Shown here: positions 1 to 7,937 of the stretch, piece by piece | Position numbering within the stretch: the first letter of the stretch is position 1 | How the letters are laid out: every line of letters starts with the position of its first letter | From: Colwellia sp. E2M01 | Lineage (GTDB): Bacteria > Pseudomonadota > Gammaproteobacteria > Enterobacterales > Alteromonadaceae | Direction: 5' to 3' | Assembly (NCBI RefSeq): GCF_018860585.1 | Contig: NZ_JAHKPR010000041.1 | Location: 7,423 to 71,422, forward strand | DNA: 64,000 bases | The notes under the pieces: model-generated | Told to the model about the DNA's origin: nothing | What the model saw: only the letters and a program-made list of their open reading frames with translations | Database searches by the model: none | Made by a program: the position numbers and the translations under genes

Positions 1-176
1 CCTCTAAGCCTTTTAACTTTCGCTGAGTGGGAAAGAACTTAATCAACTTGGTATAAGTTTTTAATTTGAACGTCTAATTTAGGTTTTTATTAGCGCTTTA
101 TTCACATTTTAATAAGTATGGATATATAGTAGCATTAAGTTGTCTCTTTACATACCTGATAGATAAAGCGAATTAA

Positions 177-1040
177 ATGAAACCAGCATTAGCTTTTCGA
201 CAATTACATTACCCAGAAACATGGCAAGACTTGCCTAATGGGGAGTTGATAAAAAAGGCCATAGAGCTTGAACTTGCACCATGGTGGCCGAAATTTTTTG
301 GCTACCATTTAGCAAAGTTAGGAGCATTAAGTGCTGAGATAGCAATAAGCAATAGCACTATAAAACATCAGGTAAGTATTGGTAGTGCTAACATTACACA
401 AGCAAACAGTGATAAATATCATTGTGATGTTACTGGCTCAAACGAGGTAAGTTGTACTGAAGTTGTTGGTGATATTGACGATTTACCACTACAAGAGCAC
501 AGTGTTGATGTGTGTTTATTAAGTCATGCTTTAGAGTTTTCACTTGATCCTCATCATGTTGTACGCGAAGCAAACCGGGTCTTGATCCCTAATGGTTATA
601 TAGTGATAACAGGATTTAATCCACTTAGCTTAGCAGGATTAAATAGGTTATTACCTTATAGACGAAATAAAACGCCTTGGAATGAACAGTTCTTCACGCC
701 AATGCGAGTTAAAGACTGGTTACATTTAATGGGCTTTGAAGTAATAGCTGATCAACGTTGCCTACATTCATCATTAAGCAGTCATTGTGCTGATAATAAT
801 ACCCAGAATAAATGGGCTAATAAAATCAGTAATAAATGGCATCAATTTGCGAGTCGTTATTTACCTGCACTTGGATCAGTTTATGTCATTATCGCGAAGA
901 AACGCGTGTTACCGTTAACGCCTATCAAACCGCGATGGCAAATAAGACCAGAGTTTAACCCGGTAAAAGTGCCGACAATGAATAGATCTAGAAAAACAAC
1001 GTACACTCATAAAAAAAGTACGACTGATGTGACTAAATAG
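177..1040 (+). CDS. yafS: YafS-type class I SAM-dependent methyltransferase-like protein
   Basis: The 287-residue product looks like the E. coli YafS family. It opens with MKPA and a conserved WxDxPxGE segment, then has the block DVCLLSHALEF, a GFNPLSLAGL segment and a closing LGSVYVIIAKKR strand. This is the C-terminal half of a Methyltransf_11-type Rossmann fold. The N-terminal half shows no glycine-rich SAM loop, as in E. coli YafS, so catalysis is uncertain. Homologues usually sit beside gloB, rnhA and dnaQ, but none of these lies in the window on this side. No substrate is known for the family. The last ~40 residues are basic and variable. Confidence 0.8.
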   Translation: MKPALAFRQLHYPETWQDLPNGELIKKAIELELAPWWPKFFGYHLAKLGALSAEIAISNSTIKHQVSIGSANITQANSDKYHCDVTGSNEVSCTEVVGDIDDLPLQEHSVDVCLLSHALEFSLDPHHVVREANRVLIPNGYIVITGFNPLSLAGLNRLLPYRRNKTPWNEQFFTPMRVKDWLHLMGFEVIADQRCLHSSLSSHCADNNTQNKWANKISNKWHQFASRYLPALGSVYVIIAKKRVLPLTPIKPRWQIRPEFNPVKVPTMNRSRKTTYTHKKSTTDVTK

Positions 1041-1130
1041 TCGAATTAATTAGTATGTTAATTGAATGAAGCTAACATCCTGAACTTAACACTCTATATA
1101 TTAATACCTTTTAAAAAAAGTAACTTAACC

Positions 1131-1889
1131 ATGCAAAGAAAAGATTTAGAGCAGTATTTAACTGACTTATTAAAACCACAACAAATTAAAGATTTCACCC
1201 CTAATGGTCTGCAAGTACAGGGCAGCGACAATATCAGCAAAGTGATCACGGGTGTTACCGCAACTAAAGCACTTATAGAGCGAGCAATCACTGAAAAAGC
1301 CGATGCGATATTAGTTCATCACGGTTACTTTTGGAAAAATGAGTCCTATGTTATTCGAGGTATGAAGCATGATCGCATTAAAGCATTATTACTCAACGAC
1401 ATTAATTTATTTGCCTACCACCTACCATTAGATATTCACCCAACACTTGGTAATAACGCCCAGTTAGCTAAATTATTTAACATTGAAAATGTACAAGCGT
1501 TAGAGCTTGGTAATCCGTTAAGTGTGGCAGTACAAGGCAATTTTGCTAATGCGCATACTGCTAACGACTTAACACAGCTAATAAATAAAAAACTTAACCG
1601 AGAATGCTTACATATAGCAGCACCGAGTAATAAACCTATAAAGACTATTGCATGGTGTTCAGGTGGCGGACAAGGTTACATTGAATTAGCAGCCGAACAA
1701 GGTATCGACGCGTTTTTAACTGGAGAAGTGTCAGAGCAAACCACTCATGTTGCACATGAGATGGATATACACTTTTTTGCTGCAGGACATCATGCTACAG
1801 AGCGTTATGGTGTAAAAGCCTTAGGTGAACATTTAGCCCAAGAATTAGGGCTTGATGTAGAGTTTATCGATATTGATAATCCAGCTTAA
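1131..1889 (+). CDS. ybgI: Nif3-like dinuclear metal centre protein (YbgI family)
   Basis: The 252-residue protein has the YbgI/Nif3 metal ligands: H63 and H64 in LVHHGYFW, D101 in LDIHPTLGNN, and H220 and E224 in GHHATERYG. E. coli YbgI is a hexameric toroid with two metals per subunit, but its physiological role is unsettled (a GTP cyclohydrolase I type 2 name is often attached). An upstream in-frame ATG at 1062 would add 23 hydrophobic residues not found in the family. The ATG at 1131 gives the normal length and was chosen. It follows the methyltransferase gene on the same strand by 90 bases. Confidence 0.9.
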   Translation: MQRKDLEQYLTDLLKPQQIKDFTPNGLQVQGSDNISKVITGVTATKALIERAITEKADAILVHHGYFWKNESYVIRGMKHDRIKALLLNDINLFAYHLPLDIHPTLGNNAQLAKLFNIENVQALELGNPLSVAVQGNFANAHTANDLTQLINKKLNRECLHIAAPSNKPIKTIAWCSGGGQGYIELAAEQGIDAFLTGEVSEQTTHVAHEMDIHFFAAGHHATERYGVKALGEHLAQELGLDVEFIDIDNPA

Positions 1890-1948
1890 TAATGACCTTT
1901 ATTTTACTATGGCGATTGCCAACAAGTAGTATATTACTCTGTCTAAGT

Positions 1949-2713
1949 TTATTTAAAAATACTTTTAAACCATTGAACTAATTGGCCAAGGCTCTCATAC
2001 CAAGCAACAGTTGTTTGTTGTAAACTTAAACTATTAGGAAAATAATAAGCCCAATTTTTAGCGCTGTCTGGGCTTTTCACCCAAAAGCCCGTCGGTGCTG
2101 CAAGTGGATAAACACCTTGTTCTTCAAAATAATTCATAGATCTTGTCATATGGTCAGCATTAGTGATCAGAACAATTTTGCTTCCCTGTACACGTGGTGC
2201 AATTAACTCAGCTTCTTCAGCAGTATCCATAGGAAAACTTTCGGTAATAATTTTTTGTGCAGGAACCCCTAAAATAACCAAGGATTGTTTAACTGTTTCT
2301 GCATTTGAAACAGGATTGAAACCGCCATATCCTGAAGTGATAACCCTTGCTTCGGGGTGTAGTTTATAAATGCGTAATGCTTCAACCACTCGTTGTAATG
2401 AACAAGCCGACAATTGACTAGTAACAGGCAATTCAGCATTGGTGTTATGACTACAACCTAACACGACTATATAGTCTATTGGTATATTTGATTTTTTATA
2501 AGCAGGATAATCATTTTCAATAGTCGTCATTACACTATCTGAAAAAGGTGCAAATGAGCTGACGAGAAGAATGACAAATGCTACCGATACACTTTTGATA
2601 CTGAAGCTAGGCTTTCTCTTGTACATTATCATGGCAATAATTAATAACAACAGCACAATATTAATCGGCATAATAAAAACAGTAATTATTTTTTTTAGAA
2701 GAAATAAATCCAT
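1949..2713 (-). CDS. elyC: ElyC/SanA/YdcF-family envelope protein (DUF218)
   Basis: The protein has about 254 residues. Two N-terminal membrane segments (FIMPINIVLLLLIIAMIMY and VAFVILLVSSF) are followed by a periplasmic DUF218 domain with DYIVVLG, VITSGYGG and LITNADHMTRSMNYF. This order matches E. coli ElyC (YcbC), which affects peptidoglycan and undecaprenyl-phosphate lipid carrier metabolism at low temperature. The ATG at 2713 aligns with ElyC's MLFTLKK start. A GTG at 2731 would add six residues and cannot be excluded. It converges with the Nif3 gene with only about 60 bases between them and no clear terminator. Confidence 0.82.
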   Translation of the reverse strand: MDLFLLKKIITVFIMPINIVLLLLIIAMIMYKRKPSFSIKSVSVAFVILLVSSFAPFSDSVMTTIENDYPAYKKSNIPIDYIVVLGCSHNTNAELPVTSQLSACSLQRVVEALRIYKLHPEARVITSGYGGFNPVSNAETVKQSLVILGVPAQKIITESFPMDTAEEAELIAPRVQGSKIVLITNADHMTRSMNYFEEQGVYPLAAPTGFWVKSPDSAKNWAYYFPNSLSLQQTTVAWYESLGQLVQWFKSIFK

Positions 2714-2908
2714 AAACGTAAACTTTACCACCTACATCGTTGAGATATATCCACTATATCAAGTATTACAAGAAAGTGCTTGTGCAATCAGCACTTTAAC
2801 AAATCGCCATATTTTTAATCATTTATCGTATAAAGTTTATTGCAATGCCAATAAAAATCAGTTCTAATACGCACGCATTTTTTATTAGGGTTAATGCTCT
2901 ATATTAAC

Positions 2909-2941
2909 AACATAGGTAATATCAATGATATTGACTATGTT
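2909..2941. promoter_or_regulatory. imperfect palindrome overlapping the lysC promoter
   Basis: The arms AACATAGGTAATATCA and TGATATTGACTATGTT are inverted repeats matching at 14 of 16 positions around a single central base. The right arm contains the TTGACT proposed as the -35 box, so a dimeric regulator bound here would block transcription. No known operator is recognised. Confidence 0.4.
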
Positions 2942-2958
2942 AATACCAAGGTTAATAC
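2931..2958 (+). promoter_or_regulatory. candidate sigma70 promoter of the lysC leader
   Basis: TTGACT (2931-2936) and TAATAC (2953-2958) are separated by 16 bases. They would start transcription near 2965, just ahead of the first paired base of the riboswitch. An alternative, TTGCAA with TCTAAT about 90 bases upstream, is weaker and would place the palindrome in the transcript. Confidence 0.5.
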
Positions 2959-2970
2959 CTACATAAAAAA

Positions 2971-3200
2971 GCACCAGAAGAGGCGCGAAACTTAGGTAAA
3001 AAAGCAGGAGGAACCACAATTCCAATGACTGTTTTTTGAGGGAAGTTATCGCCGAGAATATTTAAAGAGTGGCTTTAAATATTCGGTCATTTAGGCTGAA
3101 TCCTGATGACTGTCACCTGACATATTTGTTAGTTACGCTGTTTATTATTAATAGAGAGTAAACTAACAACAAACAATAGGTGGAGAGCTTCTGGCTGAAA
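2971..3200 (+). ncRNA. lysine riboswitch (L box)
   Basis: The closing P1 helix pairs CCAGAAG (2974-2980) with CTTCTGG (3188-3194). Inside it are the conserved L-box segments in order: AGAGGCGCG, AGGAGGAACCA, GAGGGAAGTTATCGCCGAG, a long hairpin with TTTAAA arms, GGCTGAATCC, GACTGTCACC and ATAGGTGGAGAGC. These match the E. coli lysC leader nearly motif for motif. It senses lysine and turns lysC off. It lies 152 bases upstream of the chosen lysC start. Confidence 0.93.
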
Positions 3201-3285
3201 AGATTACGTTTATTTGTTTTATGACTTCCTTTAAAGCAAATCCTCTTCGTTAACTACTCAGTCATGCTCTTCCAAAATTATTTTA

Positions 3286-3338
3286 CTTAGCATTGTGTTT
3301 TTTACATAACACTATTATATAAAAATGCTTAAGTTTTT
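3286..3338 (+). terminator. candidate expression-platform terminator hairpin of the lysine riboswitch
   Basis: CTTAGCATT (3286-3294) can pair with AATGCTTAAG (3324-3333) with one bulged base. An inner GTGTT/AACAC stem (3295-3299, 3308-3312) stacks inside, and TTTTT follows at 3334-3338. The hairpin ends just ahead of the GGGAG ribosome site, so it could act by termination or by occluding translation. No antiterminator partner was identified by eye. Confidence 0.45.
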
Positions 3339-3351
3339 ATGGGAGAAATTT

Positions 3352-4737
3352 ATGAAAATTGAACAAACTAATACACCTGAAAATGCATTAACTGTCGCCA
3401 AATTTGGTGGTACTAGTGTTGCCGACTATGAAGCCATGCTACGTTGTGCAAGCATCATTAAAAATGACACAAGCAATCGTTTAGTTGTTGTTTCAGCAAG
3501 TGCTGGTGTAACTAACTACTTAGTACGTTTAGGTCAAAAAGATGTGCCAGCTGCAGAGCAAGCTGAAATTGTTGCTAATATTCGTGCTATTCAAGTAAAC
3601 ATTACTCAACATTTAGCAAACGATGTTGAAGCGTCTCTTAATCAAGAAATTGATAGCTTACTTAGTGAGCTTACTAAATATGCAGCAACGCAATCAGCTG
3701 AGCATACGACTAAAACGGCTGATGCTATTCTTGCCTTTGGTGAGCAATTTAGCTCACGTATTTTTGCGCAGGTTTTACAATCAGTTGGCGTGGCAGGTGA
3801 ATACTTTAACGTGCAAGAAATTATGAAAACTAACAGCCTATTTGGTAAAGCGGTAGTTGAATTAATTGAATTAGATAAACTTTGCGGCAAAATATTAGCG
3901 CCTAAATTAACTGATAAAGTTATTGTAACTCAAGGCTTTATTGGACAAGACGCCGATGGCAATACTACAACCTTAGGTCGTGGTGGCTCAGATTACTCAG
4001 CAGCATTACTTGCTGAGGCATTAAAAGCAAGTAACTTGTCTGTATGGACTGACGTAGTTGGTATTTTTACAACTGATCCTCGTATTACCGACCAAGCTCG
4101 TGCAATTAAAGAAATAAGTTTCGGCGAAGCGGCTGAAATGGCAACCTTTGGCGCCAAAATTTTACACCCTGCGACGCTTATTCCTGCGATGCGTTGTAAT
4201 ATCCCTGTGTTTGTTGGCTCAAGTAAAGAGCCAGAAAAGGGCGGCACTCAAATTATGAAAAAGGTAGATTCTACCCCAACTTACCGTTCAATAGCCTTAA
4301 GACGCGAGCAAACTTTAGTTACAGTAAAAAGCCCAGCAATGTTACACGCTAGCGGTTTCTTAGCGAAAGTGTTTGGCATTTTAGCCAAGCATGAGCTCAG
4401 TGTAGATTTAATCACGACTAGTGAAATTAGTGTTGCGTTAACCTTTGATAACCCTGTGGGCTCAACACAATCAATTATCACCAATACTGTTGTTGCTGAA
4501 TTAGAGCAACTTTGTGAAGTAACAGTAGAGCATGGTTTATCACTCGTTGCGGTTATTGGTAATGGTTTAAATCGCGCCCATGGTGTTGGTCAAAAAGTAT
4601 TTGATACATTAGCGGGCATTAATGTACGTTTAATTTGTCACGGTGCTAGTGCCAATAACTTATGTTTCTTAGTTGAAGAAGCAGACGCTAACCCTACTGT
4701 TGAAAAGCTACATAGAAGCTTATTTGCTTCACTGTAG
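3352..4737 (+). CDS. lysC: lysine-sensitive aspartokinase III
   Basis: Phosphorylates aspartate, the first step toward lysine, threonine, methionine and diaminopimelate. The 461-residue protein has the kinase motif KFGGTSVAD near residue 17, GFIGQDADGNTTTLGRGGSDY, and tandem C-terminal ACT domains (from about residue 310). It lacks a homoserine dehydrogenase domain, so it is the monofunctional LysC type. The start at 3352 has GGGAG six bases upstream. An in-frame ATG at 3325 lies inside the leader hairpin and was rejected. The lysine riboswitch upstream confirms the lysine-responsive isozyme. Confidence 0.95.
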   Translation: MKIEQTNTPENALTVAKFGGTSVADYEAMLRCASIIKNDTSNRLVVVSASAGVTNYLVRLGQKDVPAAEQAEIVANIRAIQVNITQHLANDVEASLNQEIDSLLSELTKYAATQSAEHTTKTADAILAFGEQFSSRIFAQVLQSVGVAGEYFNVQEIMKTNSLFGKAVVELIELDKLCGKILAPKLTDKVIVTQGFIGQDADGNTTTLGRGGSDYSAALLAEALKASNLSVWTDVVGIFTTDPRITDQARAIKEISFGEAAEMATFGAKILHPATLIPAMRCNIPVFVGSSKEPEKGGTQIMKKVDSTPTYRSIALRREQTLVTVKSPAMLHASGFLAKVFGILAKHELSVDLITTSEISVALTFDNPVGSTQSIITNTVVAELEQLCEVTVEHGLSLVAVIGNGLNRAHGVGQKVFDTLAGINVRLICHGASANNLCFLVEEADANPTVEKLHRSLFASL

Positions 4738-4785
4738 GTTTTAAAGAAGCTGAATATCGCTAATTTACTCGTAACTAATACTTAA

Positions 4786-4869
4786 AGTTTTAGTTACGTT
4801 TAGTTACGTTTAGTTAAGGCTTTTTAGTTAAAGTTTTAGTTAAGACTTTAGTTAAGACTTTAGTTAAGA
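4786..4869. repeat. degenerate tandem repeat with TTTAGTTA core
   Basis: About seven units of 10-14 bases each carry TTTAGTTA, with variants TTTAGTTACG and GACTTTAGTTAA. It lies in the lysC 3' region just before the terminator. The same core recurs in the array at 51.4 kb. Probably slippage-derived; no protein can be read from it. Confidence 0.7.
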
Positions 4870-4896
4870 AATGCTTCTTATGTTTACCTAAAAATA

Positions 4897-4931
4897 AAAC
4901 GCCGTACGATTAATATTATCGTACGGCGTTT
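4897..4931. terminator. bidirectional terminator between lysC and the glutathione peroxidase gene
   Basis: A 14-base perfect stem (AAACGCCGTACGAT with ATCGTACGGCGTTT) encloses a 7-base loop, with A-rich and T-rich flanks. It sits between convergent genes and can serve both. Confidence 0.85.
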
Positions 4932-4999
4932 ATGTTACTCGGTAAGGCAATAAAGTAGGCGGGACTTTTAATCGCGCTATGTATCTTATTTATCGTTAT

Positions 5000-5479
5000 T
5001 TATAATAGCTTTTCAATATCAGCAGTAATATCTTCTGGTTTGGTTGTTGGTGCATAACGCTTTATTACCTCACCTTGACGGTTCACTAAAAACTTAGTGA
5101 AATTCCACTTAATTGATTTAGAGCCTAAAATACCTGGTGCTTGTTGTTTTAAATAAACAAATAGTGGATCGGCGTTATCGCCATTGACGTCAATTTTATT
5201 AAAGAGCGGAAATTTAATGTTAAAGCGTAAATCACAAAACTGTTGGATCTCTTCGTTACTTCCGCTTTCTTGTTGTTTAAATTGATTACACGGAAAAGCT
5301 AATATCTCAAAACCTTGTTCTTCATAGGTATCATGTAATACCTGTAAACCTTCATATTGTGGTGTAAACCCACAATGACTGGCAGTATTAACTATCAGTA
5401 AAACAGATCCTGAAAATTGAGTTAATGCAACATCTTCATTTTTGTTATTCTGAACCGAAAACTGATAAATATTACTCAT
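5000..5479 (-). CDS. glutathione peroxidase family thiol peroxidase (BtuE-like)
   Basis: Reduces hydrogen peroxide and lipid or organic hydroperoxides using thioredoxin or glutathione. The 159-residue cytosolic protein has the peroxidatic cysteine C36 in NTASHCGFTPQY, the FPCNQF motif with C64 as likely resolving cysteine, and WNFTKF carrying the conserved Trp and Asn. It is the short, cysteine (not selenocysteine) bacterial form. AAGG precedes the ATG by about 8 bases. The gene is monocistronic. An added role in clearing lipid hydroperoxides is possible given the lipoxygenase at 35.7 kb, but that link is inference. Confidence 0.93.
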   Translation of the reverse strand: MSNIYQFSVQNNKNEDVALTQFSGSVLLIVNTASHCGFTPQYEGLQVLHDTYEEQGFEILAFPCNQFKQQESGSNEEIQQFCDLRFNIKFPLFNKIDVNGDNADPLFVYLKQQAPGILGSKSIKWNFTKFLVNRQGEVIKRYAPTTKPEDITADIEKLL

Positions 5480-5536
5480 ACTTTTTACCTTAATTAGTGA
5501 TTTTCAATTACTCAATTTTACCATGCTCAACACAGC

Positions 5537-6988
5537 TTAGCCCTGAACATATTCGTAAAGCGCTTTAAGCACAGACATTTTTGTTTTATCTTCTTCATGC
5601 TCGTGCGCCAAGTTCTCAATTTTCATCATAAACTCATCTAGCGATAATATACCTTTACCGCCATATTGCAGCTTAGTTTGACAATATTGTTGCCACTTTT
5701 GTTGCTCTTCTGTTGAAAGCGTCTCTGGATAATTTCTGGCGCGATACCTAAATAATAAAACACTTAAACGTGCATCTTGAAATTGAAACGGGTGGCTTGC
5801 TAATTGTGCAGGTGTTAGTCCGCGTAAAATATCCATTTGTGCTTTATCACTGTGACTAAAGAAATTACCGCCATATAACCCTTGTTCAGCATCAACTTCA
5901 GTATCATCAAAATCTGACGTTGCAAATACATCACTTAATTTATCGCGAAGTTCAGCATGTGTTTTTAATAACTTTAAATTATCTAAACAATAATCTCGCG
6001 GTATTGATAAACGCTCAGCATTTTCAGGTAATAAGGTTTTAGCTGGGGCAATAACAGGGCATTTATTGACATGAATAAGCTTTACGGGAATAGGTAACTC
6101 ATCAGGCGCTAAATCATCAAAACGTGTATATAAACGTGTTTTGATTTTATCACTGCTTAATTCAAGTAAAGGCGAAATGTCGCGGGCTAAGTCAACACAA
6201 ATAACCGCATTTTTATTCACTGGGTGATAACTGATTGGCGCAAACCAACTGGTGCAACCATGTGCTGAAGATATTTTGCTTGAGGTATGCACAATAGGTG
6301 TCATCTCAGCAGTATTAATTAAATCTTTAACTTGGTTTTTGTTCTTTAAATTAAAGATAAATTCATACAATTTAGGTTGTTTTTCTTTTATCAACTTTGC
6401 CATGGCAATAGTCGCGTAAACATCGCTCATGGCATCATGTGCTGCTTCATGGCTAATACCGTTCGCTGCTGTCAATAACTCTAAGCGAAAACTAACCACT
6501 TCTTCACCATCACGATCAACCGTTGGCCAATTGATACCTTCAGGGCGAAGGGCATAGCAGGCACGAATCATATCAATAATATCCCACCGACTATTACCAT
6601 TTTGCCATTCACGCGCATAAGGATCGTAAAAATTACGGTAAAACAAATAGCGACTAACTTCATCATCAAAACGAATATTATTATAACCAGCAACACAAGT
6701 ATTAGGTGTTGCAAATAACTCATGAATACGCGCTGCAAACTCAGCTTCAGATAAACCTTCACGTTGTGCTTGTTGCGGTGTTATACCCGTGACTAAACAG
6801 GCTTCTGGGTGTGGTAGGTAATCAACCGGCGGCTGGCAATAAAACATTTGTGGCTCGCCAATGATGTTCAAATCAAGATCAGTTCTAATGCCAGCAAATT
6901 GCGATGGTTTATCAAACTTTGGAGCAATTCCCCAAGTTTCATAATCGTGCCAGAGAATTGTGTCTTGTATAGTAGAAGTCATTATCAT
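5537..6988 (-). CDS. sbcB: exodeoxyribonuclease I
   Basis: 3'-to-5' exonuclease on single-stranded DNA, acting in mismatch repair and recombination. The 481-483 residue product starts its DEDD exonuclease domain with LWHDYETWG. It has GYNNIRFDDEV, the third motif AHDAMSDVYATIAMAKLI, then the SH3-like and helical domains of ExoI, ending near QWQQ/CQTKLQYGGKG. Length matches E. coli ExoI (475). Two in-frame ATGs (6988 and 6982) are equally plausible and neither has a strong ribosome site. It lies about 57 bases upstream of the peroxidase gene on the same strand. Confidence 0.95.
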   Translation of the reverse strand: MIMTSTIQDTILWHDYETWGIAPKFDKPSQFAGIRTDLDLNIIGEPQMFYCQPPVDYLPHPEACLVTGITPQQAQREGLSEAEFAARIHELFATPNTCVAGYNNIRFDDEVSRYLFYRNFYDPYAREWQNGNSRWDIIDMIRACYALRPEGINWPTVDRDGEEVVSFRLELLTAANGISHEAAHDAMSDVYATIAMAKLIKEKQPKLYEFIFNLKNKNQVKDLINTAEMTPIVHTSSKISSAHGCTSWFAPISYHPVNKNAVICVDLARDISPLLELSSDKIKTRLYTRFDDLAPDELPIPVKLIHVNKCPVIAPAKTLLPENAERLSIPRDYCLDNLKLLKTHAELRDKLSDVFATSDFDDTEVDAEQGLYGGNFFSHSDKAQMDILRGLTPAQLASHPFQFQDARLSVLLFRYRARNYPETLSTEEQQKWQQYCQTKLQYGGKGILSLDEFMMKIENLAHEHEEDKTKMSVLKALYEYVQG

Positions 6989-7240
6989 TCGCTTATTTGT
7001 TAAGTCTATAAATCGAGATTATTTTTTATTTATTATAACCTATTAATATTTAATTATCGCTTTGCTATTAATGCTCAGTAATAAAGAATTAATATGATTT
7101 AAGGTACTTACTGCATCTATAGCGTAATTAATCTAACTAGTTCTATTCATTATGCTTGTAGTATAATTCACACAAAATTATAAAAGTCGTAAAGCTAATA
7201 ATTAAGTGGTCAATAATATAGTTAAAGGTGATTTATTTAA

Positions 7241-7771
7241 ATGAGTAATGTCGGATTTGGAGATAGTCGCTTTAGCTTTGCTGTATATATCGGCAACATT
7301 CCAAATATGTTGGAATATCAAGGTATATCTTCGGTTAACCCACTTAACTTAGGTGAAATTGTTGTAATCAACCAATCTTGTGGTAATGGTTGGCGAAAAG
7401 TTTTTAATGTTTATGCAAAGTTATTGTATGCCTTAGAGCAACAAGTATTCAATTTTTCAAGTAAAGCTCCAACTTGGCAAGAATACCGTGATAAACACTT
7501 ATTGCAAAGTGGCAGCAACACAGCATTGTTATTTTCCACTCCGCAGTTAGCGTCTCAAACCGTGAGAAATAATACTGTGCATATCATTTGTGGTAAAGGC
7601 CATGCGCAATCATTAATTAAAAGTGGCAAGCTTAAAGCTAATTTAGTGTGGTTAAATGATGAGTTTGCGATCGATAATAAGAATAAACTCATCGTTTGCC
7701 CATATTTCGATTATCGACAATTAAGTAATGTAAAAATTGAATATTTGGCCACTTTAATATGTAAATTTTAG
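7241..7771 (+). CDS. uncharacterised 176-residue protein
   Basis: I do not recognise a named family. The protein is soluble, with no signal peptide or membrane segment. Features: an N-terminal FAVYIGNIPNMLEYQ, a conserved-looking GNGWRKVFNVYAKLLYAL helix, a short strand VHIICGKGHAQSLI that resembles an isochorismatase-type or small Rossmann-type strand-turn, and a C-terminal NKLIVCPYFDYRQLSNVKIEYL that reads like the end of a nucleotide- or metabolite-binding fold. Codon use is like its neighbours and it stands alone between sbcB and wzz. The coding call is good; no function is proposed. Confidence 0.75.
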   Translation: MSNVGFGDSRFSFAVYIGNIPNMLEYQGISSVNPLNLGEIVVINQSCGNGWRKVFNVYAKLLYALEQQVFNFSSKAPTWQEYRDKHLLQSGSNTALLFSTPQLASQTVRNNTVHIICGKGHAQSLIKSGKLKANLVWLNDEFAIDNKNKLIVCPYFDYRQLSNVKIEYLATLICKF

Positions 7772-7795
7772 TTTTAGTTTTAGTTTATCGTAACT

Positions 7796-7836
7796 TCATT
7801 GCCTCTTTAACTTTATTCATTGCCTCTTTAACTTTA
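7796..7836. repeat. 20-base direct repeat, two copies
   Basis: The segment beginning TCATTGCCTCTTTAAC occurs at 7796-7815 and again at 7817-7836, a recent tandem duplication ahead of wzz. Just upstream at about 7767-7785 is a short (GTTTTA)n run. Confidence 0.75.
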
Positions 7837-7937
7837 TAAGTATTCTTCGTATAATGCGTCAAATCTAATGGTTGTTAGTATCTTTATAAATAAAGTGAAT
7901 ATGAGCAACAAAAAATACCAACCGGATATGGTGAAAA

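Noticed and set aside
1-176. Divergent gloB start expected next to a yafS-type gene
   Set aside because: No start codon or coding frame for it could be read on the minus strand within these bases.
1062-1130. N-terminal extension of the Nif3 protein
   Set aside because: The 23 extra residues are not found in YbgI; metal-ligand numbering matches exactly from the ATG at 1131.
2571-2867. 98-residue open frame across the elyC start region
   Set aside because: Mostly antisense to the elyC membrane segments, which explains its hydrophobic look; no own evidence.
3325-3351. Upstream ATG for lysC
   Set aside because: It lies inside the leader hairpin, whereas the ATG at 3352 has GGGAG at proper spacing and fits family length.
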